A stretch of 64,000 bases of DNA, taken from positions 1 through 64,000 of the forward strand of contig CAZVTK010000002.1 of the NCBI GenBank assembly GCA_964629765.1, given 5' to 3'. This document shows, piece by piece, positions 8,007 through 17,196 of this stretch. The position numbers and the translations under genes were made by a program. Origin of the DNA: RCIO01 sp964629765 (GTDB lineage: Bacteria; Pseudomonadota; Alphaproteobacteria; Rhizobiales; Rhizobiaceae). The notes beneath the pieces were generated by a model. It saw only the letters and a program-made list of their open reading frames with translations. It was not told where the DNA came from and did no database searches. How positions within the stretch are numbered: position 1 is the first letter of the stretch; every line of letters begins with the position of its first letter.

Positions 8007-9143
8007 ATGGCGAAGATCAGGTTCCACAAGGTCATGGCGATCGCCGTGCTCATCGGCACGGCGGCCTGGGTGGCCACGGGCGAGTTCTCGTCGGTGGGCA
8101 GCGCCGCCGGCGAAGCCGCCGCGCCGCCGGCGGAAGCAAAGAAGGCCGAAACCGAAACCATCCTGCGCACGGTCGGCGTGATCGTGCCGCCGCGCGTGCA
8201 GCATTCGCGCGCCATCCGCGTGTCGGGCCACACCGACGCCGACAAGCGCTCGGTGCTGGCGACGCGGACCTCGGGCATCGTCGAGGCGCTGCCGGTGGCG
8301 CTGGGTCAGCGGGTCAAGGCCGGCGACCTCGTCGTCAAGCTCGAATCGCTGGCAGCCGAGGCCGCGGTCGCAACCGCCAGGGCGCTGGTCGCACAACGCG
8401 AGGCCGAGCTCGTTGCCGCCGAGAGGCTGGCCGCCGGCGGCCAGCTCCCCAAGCTCCAGCTCGACAACGTGCGCTCCGGCGTGCTCGCCGCCAAGTCGCA
8501 GCTCGAGCAGGCGGTGGCGCAGCTCGACCTCTACACGCTCAAGGCGCCCTTCGACGGCATGATCGACAAGGTCAACACCGAGCTCGGCAGCTCGGTGCAG
8601 CCGGGCACGCCGGTCGCCACGATCCTCGCCATGGACCCGATGCTGGCCGTCGGCGAGGTCAGCGAGCGCGACCTCTCCCACGTCAAGCCGGGCGACAAGG
8701 CCAGCGTGCGGCTGGTCGACGGCCGCAGCGTCGACGGCGACATCCGCTATGTGAGCCGCGACGCCACCGCTGCGACGCGCACCTATCGCGTCGAGGTGGC
8801 CCTGCCGAACCCGGACCGCACAATCCCCGCCGGCATGACCACCGAGCTCACCCTCCTTGCCGAGCCGGTCGAGTCGACCGTGCTGCCGCGCTCCGTCGTC
8901 ACCCTGTCGCGCGCGGGCGACCTCGGCATCCGCGCCGTGGACAAGGACAACAGGGTCGTCTTCTTCCCCATCGATCTCGTCGACGACACGCCGAACGGGC
9001 TGGTGCTGGGCGGCATTCCGGCCGACGTGCGCGTCATCGTGGCCGGCCAGGAGCTGATCACCGAGGGCGACATCGTGAACCCGGTCGAGGCGGACGCCGA
9101 GACCTTGCGCCGCATCATGGGCGAGGCGGGGCCGTCGCTCTGA
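8007..9143 (+). CDS. RND efflux periplasmic adaptor (membrane fusion protein)
   Basis: A 378-residue adaptor that links an inner-membrane RND pump to an outer-membrane channel. Seen: N-terminal hydrophobic anchor (VMAIAVLIGTAAWVA), a biotinyl-lipoyl half-motif (SGIVEALPVALGQRVKAGDLVVKLE), a short alpha-helical hairpin, the second lipoyl half (LKAPFDGMIDKVNTELGSSV) and a beta-barrel with membrane-proximal domain. It lies 55 bp before the RND transporter and diverges from the TetR regulator, so tetR // adaptor-pump is one efflux unit. No outer-membrane factor is encoded nearby; a TolC homologue elsewhere is presumably used. Confidence 0.93.
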   Translation: MAKIRFHKVMAIAVLIGTAAWVATGEFSSVGSAAGEAAAPPAEAKKAETETILRTVGVIVPPRVQHSRAIRVSGHTDADKRSVLATRTSGIVEALPVALGQRVKAGDLVVKLESLAAEAAVATARALVAQREAELVAAERLAAGGQLPKLQLDNVRSGVLAAKSQLEQAVAQLDLYTLKAPFDGMIDKVNTELGSSVQPGTPVATILAMDPMLAVGEVSERDLSHVKPGDKASVRLVDGRSVDGDIRYVSRDATAATRTYRVEVALPNPDRTIPAGMTTELTLLAEPVESTVLPRSVVTLSRAGDLGIRAVDKDNRVVFFPIDLVDDTPNGLVLGGIPADVRVIVAGQELITEGDIVNPVEADAETLRRIMGEAGPSL

Positions 9144-9198
9144 CGCCCCTCGCCCTTCTCTCCGGCGGGCCGGAATTCGCGGCGGAACTGGAAAACAC

Positions 9199-12100
9199 AT
9201 GGATATCGTCAAGCTCGCGATCCGGAACGCCCGGCTCACAATCTCGATCCTGCTCTTCCTGATCGTCGCCGGCGGGCTCGCCTACCAGTCGATCCCCAAG
9301 GAAGCCGAGCCGGACGTGGCGATCCCGATCGTCTACATCCATCTCGGCTACATGGGCATCTCGCCCGAGGATTCGGAGCGGCTGCTGCTGCGGCCCGTCG
9401 AGACCCGGGTCAAGAGCCTCAAGGGCGTCAAGGAGATCCGCTCTGCCGCCTACCAGGGCGGCGGCTTCGTGCTGATCGAGTTCGATCCCTCGCAGGACAT
9501 CTCCAACGCGCTGACGGAGACCCGCAACAAGGTCAACGACGCCAAGCGGGACATGCCGCAGGGCGCCGACGAACCGACCGTCAGCGAGGTCAGCATCGCG
9601 GAATTCCCGGTCCTCGTCGTCACGCTCAGCGGCCATGTGCCCGAGCGCATGCTGATGCAGGCCGCCAAGCAGCTCCGCGACAAGTTCGAGGAAGTGCCGG
9701 GCGTGCTCGAGGCGGCCATCCAGGGCGGCCGCGACGACCTGGTCGAGGTCGTCATCGACCCGATGAAGCTGTCCTCCTACGGGCTGCGGCTCGACCAGCT
9801 CATCCAGGGCGTCGGCGCCTCCAACAGCCTCGTGGCGGCCGGCAGCATCGAGGGCTCGGAAGGCAAATACGCCATCAAGGTGCCGTCGCTGATCGAGACG
9901 GTCGAGGACGTCGCCAACCTGCCGATCGTGGCGGGCCCGAACGCCGTGGTGCGCGCGCAGGACCTCGCCACCATCCGCTCCACCTTCAAGGACCCGGAGA
10001 CGATCACCCGCCTCAACGGCGAGCCGGCTATCGCGCTGGAGATCAAGAAGCGCGTCGGCGCGAACCTCGTCGACACGGTCGAGCATGTGAAGGCCATCGG
10101 CGACGCCGCCAAGGAGCTGCTGCCGGAAGGCATGACGATCTCCTACAGCCAGGACAAGTCGGTCTTCATCAACCAGTTCCTCGGCGAGTTGCAGAATCAC
10201 GTCCTGATCGCGGTCATCCTCGTCTTCATCATCATCCTCTACGTGCTGTCGGGGCGCGCCTCGCTGCTCATCGGCCTCGCCATCCCGTCGTCGTTCCTGA
10301 TGGGCATCCTCGCTTTGTCGATGATGGGCTTCACGATCAACATGATCGTGCTGTTCAGCCTCATCCTGGCGGTGGGCATGCTGGTCGACGACGCCATCAT
10401 CGTCACCGAATATGCCGAGCGGCGCATGACCGAGGGCGCTCCCAAGGAGATCGCCTTCGAGGAAGCCGCCAAGCGCATGGCCGGCCCGGTGATCGCGGCG
10501 ACGCTGACGCGCATCGCCGCCTTCCTGCCGCTGCTCTTCTGGCCGGGCGTCGTCGGCGACTTCATGAAATACCTGCCGATCACGCTGATCGTCACGCTGG
10601 CCGCCTCGATGCTCTACGCGCTGGTGTTCACCCCGACGCTGGGCGCCATCTTCGCCAAGGCGCATGTCCACAGCGAGGAGGAGCGGCACCGAGACGGCTG
10701 GTACATGTCGGTGGTCAAGTCCGCCGTCGCATGGCCCAAGACAGTGCTGCTGATGACGGTCCTGGGGCTGGGCGGCGTGGTCTACGCCTACGGCCAGTAC
10801 GGCCACGGCGTCGAGTTCTTCCCGGCCGTCGAGCCGGATTACGGCCTGCTCTACGTCCACGCGCGCGGCAACCTCTCGCTGGCCGAGATGGACGCGGCGA
10901 CGCGCGCGGCCGAGAACAGGCTGCTCGGCTGGCCCGGCGTCAAGTCGATCTATACCCGCGTCGGCAAGACCTCCGGCGGCGGGCAGGACATTCCCGAGGA
11001 CGTGGTCGGCGTCATCCAGTACGAGTTCGTCGACTGGCGCGAGCGCAAGCCGGCCAACGACATCCTCAGCGACCTGCGCGCCGTCATGGTCGGCATTCCC
11101 GGCGTCGAGGTCGAGGTGCGCGTGCCGGACGCCGGCCCGCCGCAGGGCAAGGCGATCCAGGTGCGGCTCTCGGCGGCAAACCCCGAGGGCCTCGACGACA
11201 AGGCCCGGCAGGTGGCAGCGCGCATCGCCGACGTTCCCGGCGTCATCGACATCAGCGACGGCCTGCCGCCGCCCGGCGTCGACTGGGCGCTGGCAATCGA
11301 TCGCACCAAGGCCGCGCAATACGGCATCAGCCCGATGTCGGTGGGCACGGTGGTGCAGCTCGTCACCGCCGGACTGAAGCTGACCGACTACCGTCCGTCC
11401 GGCGCGGACGACGCCGTCGACATCCGCCTGCGCCTGCCGGAAGACCGGCGCACGCTGGCGGCGCTGGACGAATTGCGCATCGAGACCGCGCAGGGCTCGG
11501 TGCCGATCTCCAACTTCGTCACCCGCAAGGCCGAGCCGCGCGTCGGCACGCTCAACCGCATCGACGGCGAGCGCACCATCGTGGTGCAGGCCAATGTGGC
11601 GGCGGGGCTTCAGGTGGCGGAGGTGCAGGCGCAGGTGGCGCAGGCGGTCGGCGCCATGGATCTCGGCAACGCCAACTGGAAGCTGGCGGGCTCGTCGGAG
11701 GAGTCCGACGCGGCCAGCGCCTTCCTCGCCAACGCCTTCGGCGCGGCGATCTTCCTGATCTTCGTGGTGCTGCTCGCCCAGTTCAACAAGTTCATCAGCG
11801 TGTTCCTGGTGCTGATGACCGTGATCATGGCGACGATCGGCGTGTTCCTCGGCTATCTGATCACGGGACAAGCCTTCGTCATCGTCATGTCCGGCGTCGG
11901 CGTCATCGCGCTCGCCGGCGTGGTGGTGAACAACAACATCGTGCTCATCGACACCTATGACAGGCTGCGCGCCGAGGGCATGAACAAGCGCGAGGCGATC
12001 CTCCAGACCTGCCGCGAGCGCGCCCGGCCGGTGGTGCTCACGGCGCTGTCGGCGATCATGGGCGTGCTGCCCATCGCGCTCGGCCTCGGGCTGGAGCTGT

Positions 12101-12378
12101 TCCACCACGAGACGACCATCAACGCGCCGTCGACCCAGTGGTGGATCGCGCTGTCCTCGGCCATCGTCTACGGCCTGTCCTTCGCGACGGTGCTGACGCT
12201 CGTCGTCACGCCCTCGGCGCTGATGGTGTTCACCCGCGAGAACCGGCCGGCGGGCGAGCGCCGCGGCTGGCTGTCGCGGCTGTTCGGCCGGCGCAAGGGC
12301 AAGCTTATCGAGGACGCAGGTAGCGGCCCTGCCAGCGCCGACGTGCCGCCGATCACCTATCCCAAGGCGGCCGAATAG
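9199..12378 (+). CDS. RND-family efflux pump, inner-membrane transporter
   Basis: A 1,059-residue AcrB/MexB-superfamily proton antiporter. Two repeats each give one N-terminal helix, a large periplasmic domain and five or six more helices. Proton-relay aspartates are present in TM4 (AVGMLVDDAIIVTEYAERR), and the TM10/TM11 region has GVVVNNNIVLID with an HAE-type signature. The adaptor upstream and the TetR gene are its partners. The sequence (IPKEAEPDV, YMGISPEDSERLLLRPVE) resembles the many alphaproteobacterial RND pumps of unknown substrate, so drug versus solvent versus metabolite export cannot be decided. Confidence 0.95.
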   Translation: MDIVKLAIRNARLTISILLFLIVAGGLAYQSIPKEAEPDVAIPIVYIHLGYMGISPEDSERLLLRPVETRVKSLKGVKEIRSAAYQGGGFVLIEFDPSQDISNALTETRNKVNDAKRDMPQGADEPTVSEVSIAEFPVLVVTLSGHVPERMLMQAAKQLRDKFEEVPGVLEAAIQGGRDDLVEVVIDPMKLSSYGLRLDQLIQGVGASNSLVAAGSIEGSEGKYAIKVPSLIETVEDVANLPIVAGPNAVVRAQDLATIRSTFKDPETITRLNGEPAIALEIKKRVGANLVDTVEHVKAIGDAAKELLPEGMTISYSQDKSVFINQFLGELQNHVLIAVILVFIIILYVLSGRASLLIGLAIPSSFLMGILALSMMGFTINMIVLFSLILAVGMLVDDAIIVTEYAERRMTEGAPKEIAFEEAAKRMAGPVIAATLTRIAAFLPLLFWPGVVGDFMKYLPITLIVTLAASMLYALVFTPTLGAIFAKAHVHSEEERHRDGWYMSVVKSAVAWPKTVLLMTVLGLGGVVYAYGQYGHGVEFFPAVEPDYGLLYVHARGNLSLAEMDAATRAAENRLLGWPGVKSIYTRVGKTSGGGQDIPEDVVGVIQYEFVDWRERKPANDILSDLRAVMVGIPGVEVEVRVPDAGPPQGKAIQVRLSAANPEGLDDKARQVAARIADVPGVIDISDGLPPPGVDWALAIDRTKAAQYGISPMSVGTVVQLVTAGLKLTDYRPSGADDAVDIRLRLPEDRRTLAALDELRIETAQGSVPISNFVTRKAEPRVGTLNRIDGERTIVVQANVAAGLQVAEVQAQVAQAVGAMDLGNANWKLAGSSEESDAASAFLANAFGAAIFLIFVVLLAQFNKFISVFLVLMTVIMATIGVFLGYLITGQAFVIVMSGVGVIALAGVVVNNNIVLIDTYDRLRAEGMNKREAILQTCRERARPVVLTALSAIMGVLPIALGLGLELFHHETTINAPSTQWWIALSSAIVYGLSFATVLTLVVTPSALMVFTRENRPAGERRGWLSRLFGRRKGKLIEDAGSGPASADVPPITYPKAAE

Positions 12379-12380
12379 GA

Positions 12381-12415
12381 CTCGCCGCCATTGGGGAATC
12401 CCTGTCGGCGGCGAG
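12381..12415. terminator. bidirectional hairpin between convergent genes
   Basis: CTCGCCGCC (12381-12389) pairs perfectly with GGCGGCGAG (12407-12415), and the 17-base loop contains a smaller GGG/CCC stem. It starts three bases after the RND stop codon and ends ten bases before the end of the convergent MFS gene. There is no strong T run, so it may act as a transcript 3'-end stabiliser as much as an intrinsic terminator. Confidence 0.6.
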
Positions 12416-12424
12416 CGACATGGC

Positions 12425-13591
12425 TTATCCGCCCGCGCGGCCAGCCTTGAAATCGGCGGGCCGCGCGATCCCCGCCATGAGGCTGACGAGCACCAGCAGC
12501 AGCGCCAGCGACACGTAGACCGGCGCGAAGCCGGTGCGCTCGCCGACGAAGCCGATGGCCGACGGCGCGACGAGGATGCCGGAATAGCCCATCAGCGTGA
12601 CGGTCGAGAGGCCGGCGCCGGCCGATGTGCCCGCGTGGTTGCCCGCCGCCGAGAAGGCGATGGGCACCGTGTTGGCGATGCCGAGCCCGGCGAAGGCGAA
12701 GGCCGCGATCGCGGCCCACAGGTTCGGCGCGAAGCCGGCAAGCATCATGCCCGCGGCGGCGACCAGCGCCGAGGCCCGCAGCGTCGTCACCGCGCCGAAG
12801 CGGTTGCGGACCCCGTCGCCGAGGAACCGCATGGCGGCCATGGCGGCCGAGAAGGCGGCGAAGGCGAACCCCGCCGTCTCGATGTCGCCGCCGAGTTCCT
12901 GCCGCAGGTAGAGCGCCGCCCAGTCGAGCACCGCGCCCTCGGGGATCATGCAGAACAGCGCGATCAGCCCGGTGAGATAGACCGCCAGCGAACGCGGCAG
13001 GCGGTAGGGGTCGGAACGGGTCGTTTCGTGGCGGGCGTCGGAGACGAGCTGCGTCGCCGCCACGGCGACGATGGCGGCCGTCACCGCCGTCACTGCGACG
13101 GCATGGGCGAAGAACCCCCACTGTGCGATCACGAAGCCGCCCGTCGCGCCGCCCGCGAAGCCGCCGAGGCTCCAGAAGCCGTGCGACGACGACATCACGG
13201 CGCGTCCCAGCCTCTCTTCCACCGACACCGCATTGGCGTTCATCGCCACGTCCATACCGCCGACCAGCCCGCCGAACAGGACCATGGCGACCGCCGCGAC
13301 CCACACCGTGTCGGCCAGCGCGACCATCAGCAGCGTGAAGGCGCAGGCACAGGCGAACGCGCGCAGCACGGCGCGCGAGCCGTAGCGATGCAGCAGGAAG
13401 CCGCACCAGGGCATCGCCGTCAGCGCGCCGATGCCGAACATGAGGATCAACAGGCCGAGCGTGAACTCGCCGATCTCCAGGCGCGTCATCAGGACGGGGA
13501 TCTGCGGCGCCCAGGCGCCGGTGAGAAAACCGTTGGCGAAGAACATCGCGCCGACCGCATAGCGGCCGCGCAGCGGGGACGAGGCAGGCAT
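12425..13591 (-). CDS. MFS transporter
   Basis: A 388-residue major-facilitator protein with about twelve transmembrane helices in two halves. It resembles the YbjJ/FucP-like group (FFANGFLTGAWAPQIPVL; GGMDVAMNANAVSVEERLGRAVMSSSHGFWSLGGFAGG). That group contains uncharacterised sugar-like or drug-like carriers, so the substrate is unknown. It stands alone: it is convergent with the RND pump and separated by 100 bp from the next minus-strand gene upstream of its tail. The ATG at 13591 is the only well-placed start; no clear ribosome site is seen. Confidence 0.88.
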   Translation of the reverse strand: MPASSPLRGRYAVGAMFFANGFLTGAWAPQIPVLMTRLEIGEFTLGLLILMFGIGALTAMPWCGFLLHRYGSRAVLRAFACACAFTLLMVALADTVWVAAVAMVLFGGLVGGMDVAMNANAVSVEERLGRAVMSSSHGFWSLGGFAGGATGGFVIAQWGFFAHAVAVTAVTAAIVAVAATQLVSDARHETTRSDPYRLPRSLAVYLTGLIALFCMIPEGAVLDWAALYLRQELGGDIETAGFAFAAFSAAMAAMRFLGDGVRNRFGAVTTLRASALVAAAGMMLAGFAPNLWAAIAAFAFAGLGIANTVPIAFSAAGNHAGTSAGAGLSTVTLMGYSGILVAPSAIGFVGERTGFAPVYVSLALLLVLVSLMAGIARPADFKAGRAGG

Positions 13592-13690
13592 GGGAGACGA
13601 ATCCGCTGGAAAGTGCGGGGAACCTAAATCGGTTCAGCCGCGTGTCAATGCGGCGCGCCCCGCGGCGATTGGTCCAGCGTCAGTCGGGCC

Positions 13691-14293
13691 TCAATCCAGC
13701 CGGGTAAAGTCCGGGAGCGGCACGGTGCCGGTGTCGATGGCCGGCTGGTCGGCGCCGCAGGCGAAGTCGAAGGCCATCGCATCGGCGTAGCGGCGCGCCT
13801 TCTCGTTGGCGTCGGGATTGCCGGTGGCCATGACATAGGCCACCGCGCAGCCCTGCCGGTCGAAGGGCTGGCCCACCCGCTCGACCACCAGCACCTCGAC
13901 CTTGTCGTCGGCATCGTCGGGGTCGCTGACGAACCAGCGATGGATCGTCGCCACCGGAATGGTCAGCTCGCCGACCCTTGCGATCCGCCATTCGATCTTC
14001 GGGCCGGTGGAGTTGAACGCGCCAAAACTCTCCCATGCCGGCGCCAGATCGCCGCCCGGCGCGTGGCCGTAGAACAGCGATTCGCGGAGGTCGCTGTAGT
14101 AGAGGAAGACCGGATATCCCTTGTAGCCGTCGCAGACGAAATTGGCCCAGTCGCCCTCGCCATCCTCGGCCCCGGCGAAGACGGTGCAGTTCTTCTCCGT
14201 GTCGATGTCGGTATAGGCGCTCACGGACTGCGCATGAGAAGGCATGGCGGCGAGCAGGAAAGCGGCGGCAAGCGGCAACGGGATTCGCGGCAT
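13691..14293 (-). CDS. secreted protein of unknown function
   Basis: A 200-residue protein with a Sec signal peptide (PRIPLPLAAAFLLAAMPSHAQS, cleavage after SHA). The mature part has three cysteines (NCTVF, FVCDGYKGY, FDRQGCAV, and FACGAD near the C-terminus gives a fourth), which could form disulfides in the periplasm. ATG 14293 follows GAGGAG by seven bases; an upstream extension in the same frame is unsupported. Comparable small secreted proteins are common in Hyphomicrobiales but I cannot assign a function. It is separate from the Trm112 gene (68-bp gap) on the same strand. Confidence 0.8.
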   Translation of the reverse strand: MPRIPLPLAAAFLLAAMPSHAQSVSAYTDIDTEKNCTVFAGAEDGEGDWANFVCDGYKGYPVFLYYSDLRESLFYGHAPGGDLAPAWESFGAFNSTGPKIEWRIARVGELTIPVATIHRWFVSDPDDADDKVEVLVVERVGQPFDRQGCAVAYVMATGNPDANEKARRYADAMAFDFACGADQPAIDTGTVPLPDFTRLD

Positions 14294-14361
14294 GGCTGGC
14301 TCCTCGGTCGGCGACAGTCTACCGCAAGGAACGCTTCGGCAGAAGCGCCGCCGGCGGCCGG

Positions 14362-14568
14362 TCAGTCCTCGATCCGCCGCGCCTCCGAGGGCAGCATGAT
14401 CGGGATGCCGTCGCGCACCGGATAGGCCAGCCGCGCCGCGCGCGAGACGAGCTCGTTGTTCTCGGCGTCCCAGCTCAGCGGCCCCTTGGTCAGCGGGCAG
14501 GCCAGCATCTCCAGGAGCTTCGGGTCGATGTCGGGTTGCCGCGCGGGCGGTTTCGACGGCTCGCTCAT
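14362..14568 (-). CDS. Trm112 family protein
   Basis: A 68-residue Trm112/YcaR-type protein with the conserved core DPKLLEMLACPLTKGPL, ending in LAYPVRDGIPIMLPSEAR. Eukaryotic and archaeal Trm112 activates methyltransferases; the bacterial role is less settled. Only one of the usual zinc-binding cysteines (ACPL) is left, so zinc binding is doubtful, as in many alphaproteobacterial members. ATG 14568 overlaps the stop of the LON-domain gene (ATGA), so the two are co-translated. Confidence 0.9.
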   Translation of the reverse strand: MSEPSKPPARQPDIDPKLLEMLACPLTKGPLSWDAENNELVSRAARLAYPVRDGIPIMLPSEARRIED

Positions 14569-15236
14569 TGCAGCCGCCCGCTGCCTTCGCCATCGGCGGC
14601 CGCCAGCGCCATCTCGGTGATGGCGATCAGCGTCTCGGCGCGGCTCTTGAGGTCCGGCGCCTCCAGCAGCGCCTGCTTTTCGGCCGGTCCGTAGGGCGAC
14701 ATCATCGACAGGGCGTTGACCAGCGTGGCGTTTTCCGCCCGCGCCACGCTCTCCCAGTCGGCTTCGAGGCCGTTGGCGTCGAGATAGGCGCGGAACACAC
14801 GCAGCAGGCCGGTGCGGTCCACCTCCCCGGCGCCCGCCTCGGCATCGAGATCGCCGAGGAAGGGGATCACCCGACACTGGCGATAGGGCGTGCGCACGGC
14901 AAGCTCGGTGCCGATGCGGAAGCGGCATATGCCATGCAGCGCCACGAGATAGCGGCCGTCGCCGCTCTCGGAGAAGGAGACGATGCGGCCGAGCCCTCCC
15001 ACCTCGCACAGCTCCGGCTCGCCGTCGGCCCTGAGCGCGCCGTCGAGCCGCGGCTGCACCATGCCGACGAGGCGCTTGCCGCCCATGGCGTGGTCCATCA
15101 TTTCGAGATAGCGCGGCTCGAATATGTTGAGCGGCAGGCGCCCGCCGGGCAGCAGCAGGGCCGCCGCGAGCGGAAACACCGGAATGGTCTCCGGAAAGTC
15201 CTTCCCGGTCAGATATCGCGCGTTTCCGGCCCGCAT
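14565..15236 (-). CDS. LON peptidase substrate-binding-domain protein
   Basis: A 223-residue stand-alone Lon N-terminal domain (PUA-like beta fold plus helical tail), seen in IPVFPLAAALLLPGGRLPLNIFEPRYLEM near the N-terminus. There is no AAA+ or Ser-Lys protease domain, so it is an adaptor or binding protein rather than a protease. I chose the ATG giving MRAGNARYLTGKDFPE because homologues begin there; the frame stays open upstream. It sits between the thioredoxin-TPR gene and the Trm112 gene, an arrangement conserved in alphaproteobacteria and suggestive of a protein quality-control role. Confidence 0.88.
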   Translation of the reverse strand: MRAGNARYLTGKDFPETIPVFPLAAALLLPGGRLPLNIFEPRYLEMMDHAMGGKRLVGMVQPRLDGALRADGEPELCEVGGLGRIVSFSESGDGRYLVALHGICRFRIGTELAVRTPYRQCRVIPFLGDLDAEAGAGEVDRTGLLRVFRAYLDANGLEADWESVARAENATLVNALSMMSPYGPAEKQALLEAPDLKSRAETLIAITEMALAAADGEGSGRLQ

Positions 15237-15336
15237 CGGCCCTCCGTGGCGCGGGTCCGCCGCAGCTTCAGCCGCCGGCCCGCCGCCCATATCTGGCGCT
15301 CCGCCACGCCGGCGCAATGGCCGGCGGGGCGCACTG

Positions 15337-16296
15337 TTACGAAAACATCAGCGCCGAGAGCTTGCGCCGCGCCGACAGCGTCGCCTCGTCCGCCATTCCC
15401 CATGCTTCGAAGAAGGTCAGAAGCTGCGTGCGCGCCGCCTGGTCGTTCCAGTTGCGGTCGGCCTTGAAGATGGCGAGCAGGCTGTCGGCCGCGGCATTGC
15501 GGTCGCCCAGTGCGTTCTGGATCATAGCGAGGTCGAAGCGGGCCTGGTGGTCCTTGGGGTCGGCGGCCAGCCGCCGCTCCAGCTCGCGCGGGTCGCCCAG
15601 CCCGGCCACCTGCGCCGCCAGCTTGAGGCGCGCCTTCACCGCCGCCACCGCCGGGTCGCCGGCCTTCGCCTCGGGCAGGGTGGCGAGCGTGGCCTCCGCG
15701 CCCTCCGTGTCGCCGGCGTCGAGTTGCACGCCGGCGAGCCCCGCGATGGCCACCGCGTTCTCGGCATCGATCTCGATCACCGCCGCATAGATGTCGGCCG
15801 CGCCCTGGAGATCGCCGGCCGCGACGGCCGCCTCCGCCGCCTTCAGCGCGCCTTCGATGTCGGTGCCGCCCGAGGCGCCTGCACCGGCTACGCGGTCGAT
15901 GAACGCCTTGATCTGCGATTCGGGCACGGCGCCCATGAAGCCGTCGACGGGCTGGCCGTTCTTGAAGGCAATGACTGCGGGGATCGACTGGATGCCGAGC
16001 TGGCCGGCGATCGACGGATGGTCGTCGATGTTCATCTTCACCAGCTTCACCTTGCCGTTGGCCGCGCGGACGGCCTTTTCCAGCACCGGGGTGAGCTGCT
16101 TGCACGGTCCGCACCAGGGCGCCCAGAAGTCGACCAGAACGGGCTGCACGCGCGAGTCCTGGATGACGTCGGCCGCAAAGCCCGCCGTGGTCGTGTCCTT
16201 GACCAGCGTCGCTGCCGACGGGGAGGCCGGCGCGGGCTGCGCCGTCGCGCCGAACCCGCCCGCGAAGCCGTAGCTGGAATTGGTGTCGCCGCTCAT
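15337..16296 (-). CDS. thioredoxin-TPR co-chaperone (CnoX/YbbN-like)
   Basis: A 319-residue protein: an N-terminal thioredoxin domain (about 30-140) with active site WAPWCGPCK, then TPR-like helical repeats (about 150-319) ending in an LTFFEAWGMADEATLSARRKL tail. E. coli CnoX/YbbN has the same domains but lacks the redox-active CxxC; here both cysteines are present, as in Caulobacter, so it should combine holdase and disulfide-reducing activity. It precedes the LON-domain protein by 100 bp on the same strand; a CGCCGGC hairpin (15307-15326) lies between them. Confidence 0.92.
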   Translation of the reverse strand: MSGDTNSSYGFAGGFGATAQPAPASPSAATLVKDTTTAGFAADVIQDSRVQPVLVDFWAPWCGPCKQLTPVLEKAVRAANGKVKLVKMNIDDHPSIAGQLGIQSIPAVIAFKNGQPVDGFMGAVPESQIKAFIDRVAGAGASGGTDIEGALKAAEAAVAAGDLQGAADIYAAVIEIDAENAVAIAGLAGVQLDAGDTEGAEATLATLPEAKAGDPAVAAVKARLKLAAQVAGLGDPRELERRLAADPKDHQARFDLAMIQNALGDRNAAADSLLAIFKADRNWNDQAARTQLLTFFEAWGMADEATLSARRKLSALMFS

Positions 16297-16405
16297 GGTT
16301 TCCTGCCTTGTTGCCGGGCCGCGATGGCGCCGGGTTGACGGCCGCGTCGCGCGGCGTTTCGGTTTGCGAGGCGGCGCGTGCCGCCGGTTGCGTCAAATGT
16401 GGCCA

Positions 16406-16903
16406 TCACGCCGTGAGTTTCAAGACGTTGAAGGCGTGGCCGGTCGCCTCCACGAAGCGCTTCAGATCGTCCCGGCGGATGGAGGTCGTCGCATCGTTGG
16501 TGAGGGGATGGGCGTTGACGATCTCGTTCTCCAGCAGCCCCGCATCGACGAACGCGGTGACGCGCCCGCCGGTGTCGTTGACCAGGCCGAGGATGGTCAC
16601 CGAGCCCGGCGTGACGCCCAGCAGCTCCCACAGAAGCTCCGGTCTGCCGAAGGAGACGCGGCCGGAGCCGCCGACGCGCGCGTGGATCGTCTTGAGGTCG
16701 ACCTCGGCGTGCTCGCCCACCGTGAGCAGGAAGACGTTGTCCTTCTTGTCCTTGACGAAGAGGTTCTTGGTGTGGCCGCCGGGAATCTCGCCGCGCATGC
16801 CCTGCGAATCCTCCACGGTGAACAGCGGCGGATGCTCGTAGGTCTTCGTCTCGATGCCGAGGCTGTCGAGGAAGGCCATCAGTTCGGCGCGGGTCTTGGG
16901 CAC
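16406..16903 (-). CDS. YbaK/ProX-type aminoacyl-tRNA deacylase
   Basis: A 165-residue trans-editing protein of the YbaK/ProRS-INS superfamily, which hydrolyses mischarged Ala-tRNA(Pro) or Cys-tRNA(Pro) in the cytosol. Seen: EHPPLFTVEDSQ, GGHTKNLFVKDKK with the conserved catalytic-lysine region, LGVTPGSVTILGLVND and the final HPLTNDATTSIR. The pattern fits PrdX/ProXp-ala rather than YbaK proper. It is the last of the minus-strand housekeeping genes; the next gene is divergent, and the 293 bp between them (16904-17196) show no further feature. Confidence 0.92.
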   Translation of the reverse strand: MPKTRAELMAFLDSLGIETKTYEHPPLFTVEDSQGMRGEIPGGHTKNLFVKDKKDNVFLLTVGEHAEVDLKTIHARVGGSGRVSFGRPELLWELLGVTPGSVTILGLVNDTGGRVTAFVDAGLLENEIVNAHPLTNDATTSIRRDDLKRFVEATGHAFNVLKLTA

Positions 16904-17196
16904 GGTTGCTCCGGTCTGCTGGCGGCGGTTGGCTCGTTCATGCTCTTAAGGCAACTCGCCTGCGATTGACGAGCCGGTTTTTCCGACATGTCGGCCGGCA
17001 GGTCCATCCCGGACCCGCGGCGAAGATCTCGAGACCATGAGGCCGGCGTGCCGGCGCAGGAACGCCCCTGCCACGCGTCGTCATTGACGGCGCGCCGTGC
17101 CGGGTGCGATTTCCCGAGGGCCGCAATCAAGATGTCGGAACAGGCAACCATCGGCGGCGGCTGCGTGCACGGTGTCCAGGCGCACAGGAGGTGAAG

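Noticed and set aside
9115..12108. 997-codon open frame on the minus strand opposite the RND pump
   Set aside because: It mirrors the codon structure of the RND gene, has no family motifs and a His/Arg/Asp-rich composition typical of antisense frames in GC-rich DNA.
15307..15326. CGCCGGC hairpin as a terminator between the thioredoxin-TPR and LON-domain genes
   Set aside because: A seven-base GC stem without a T run is expected by chance at this base composition.
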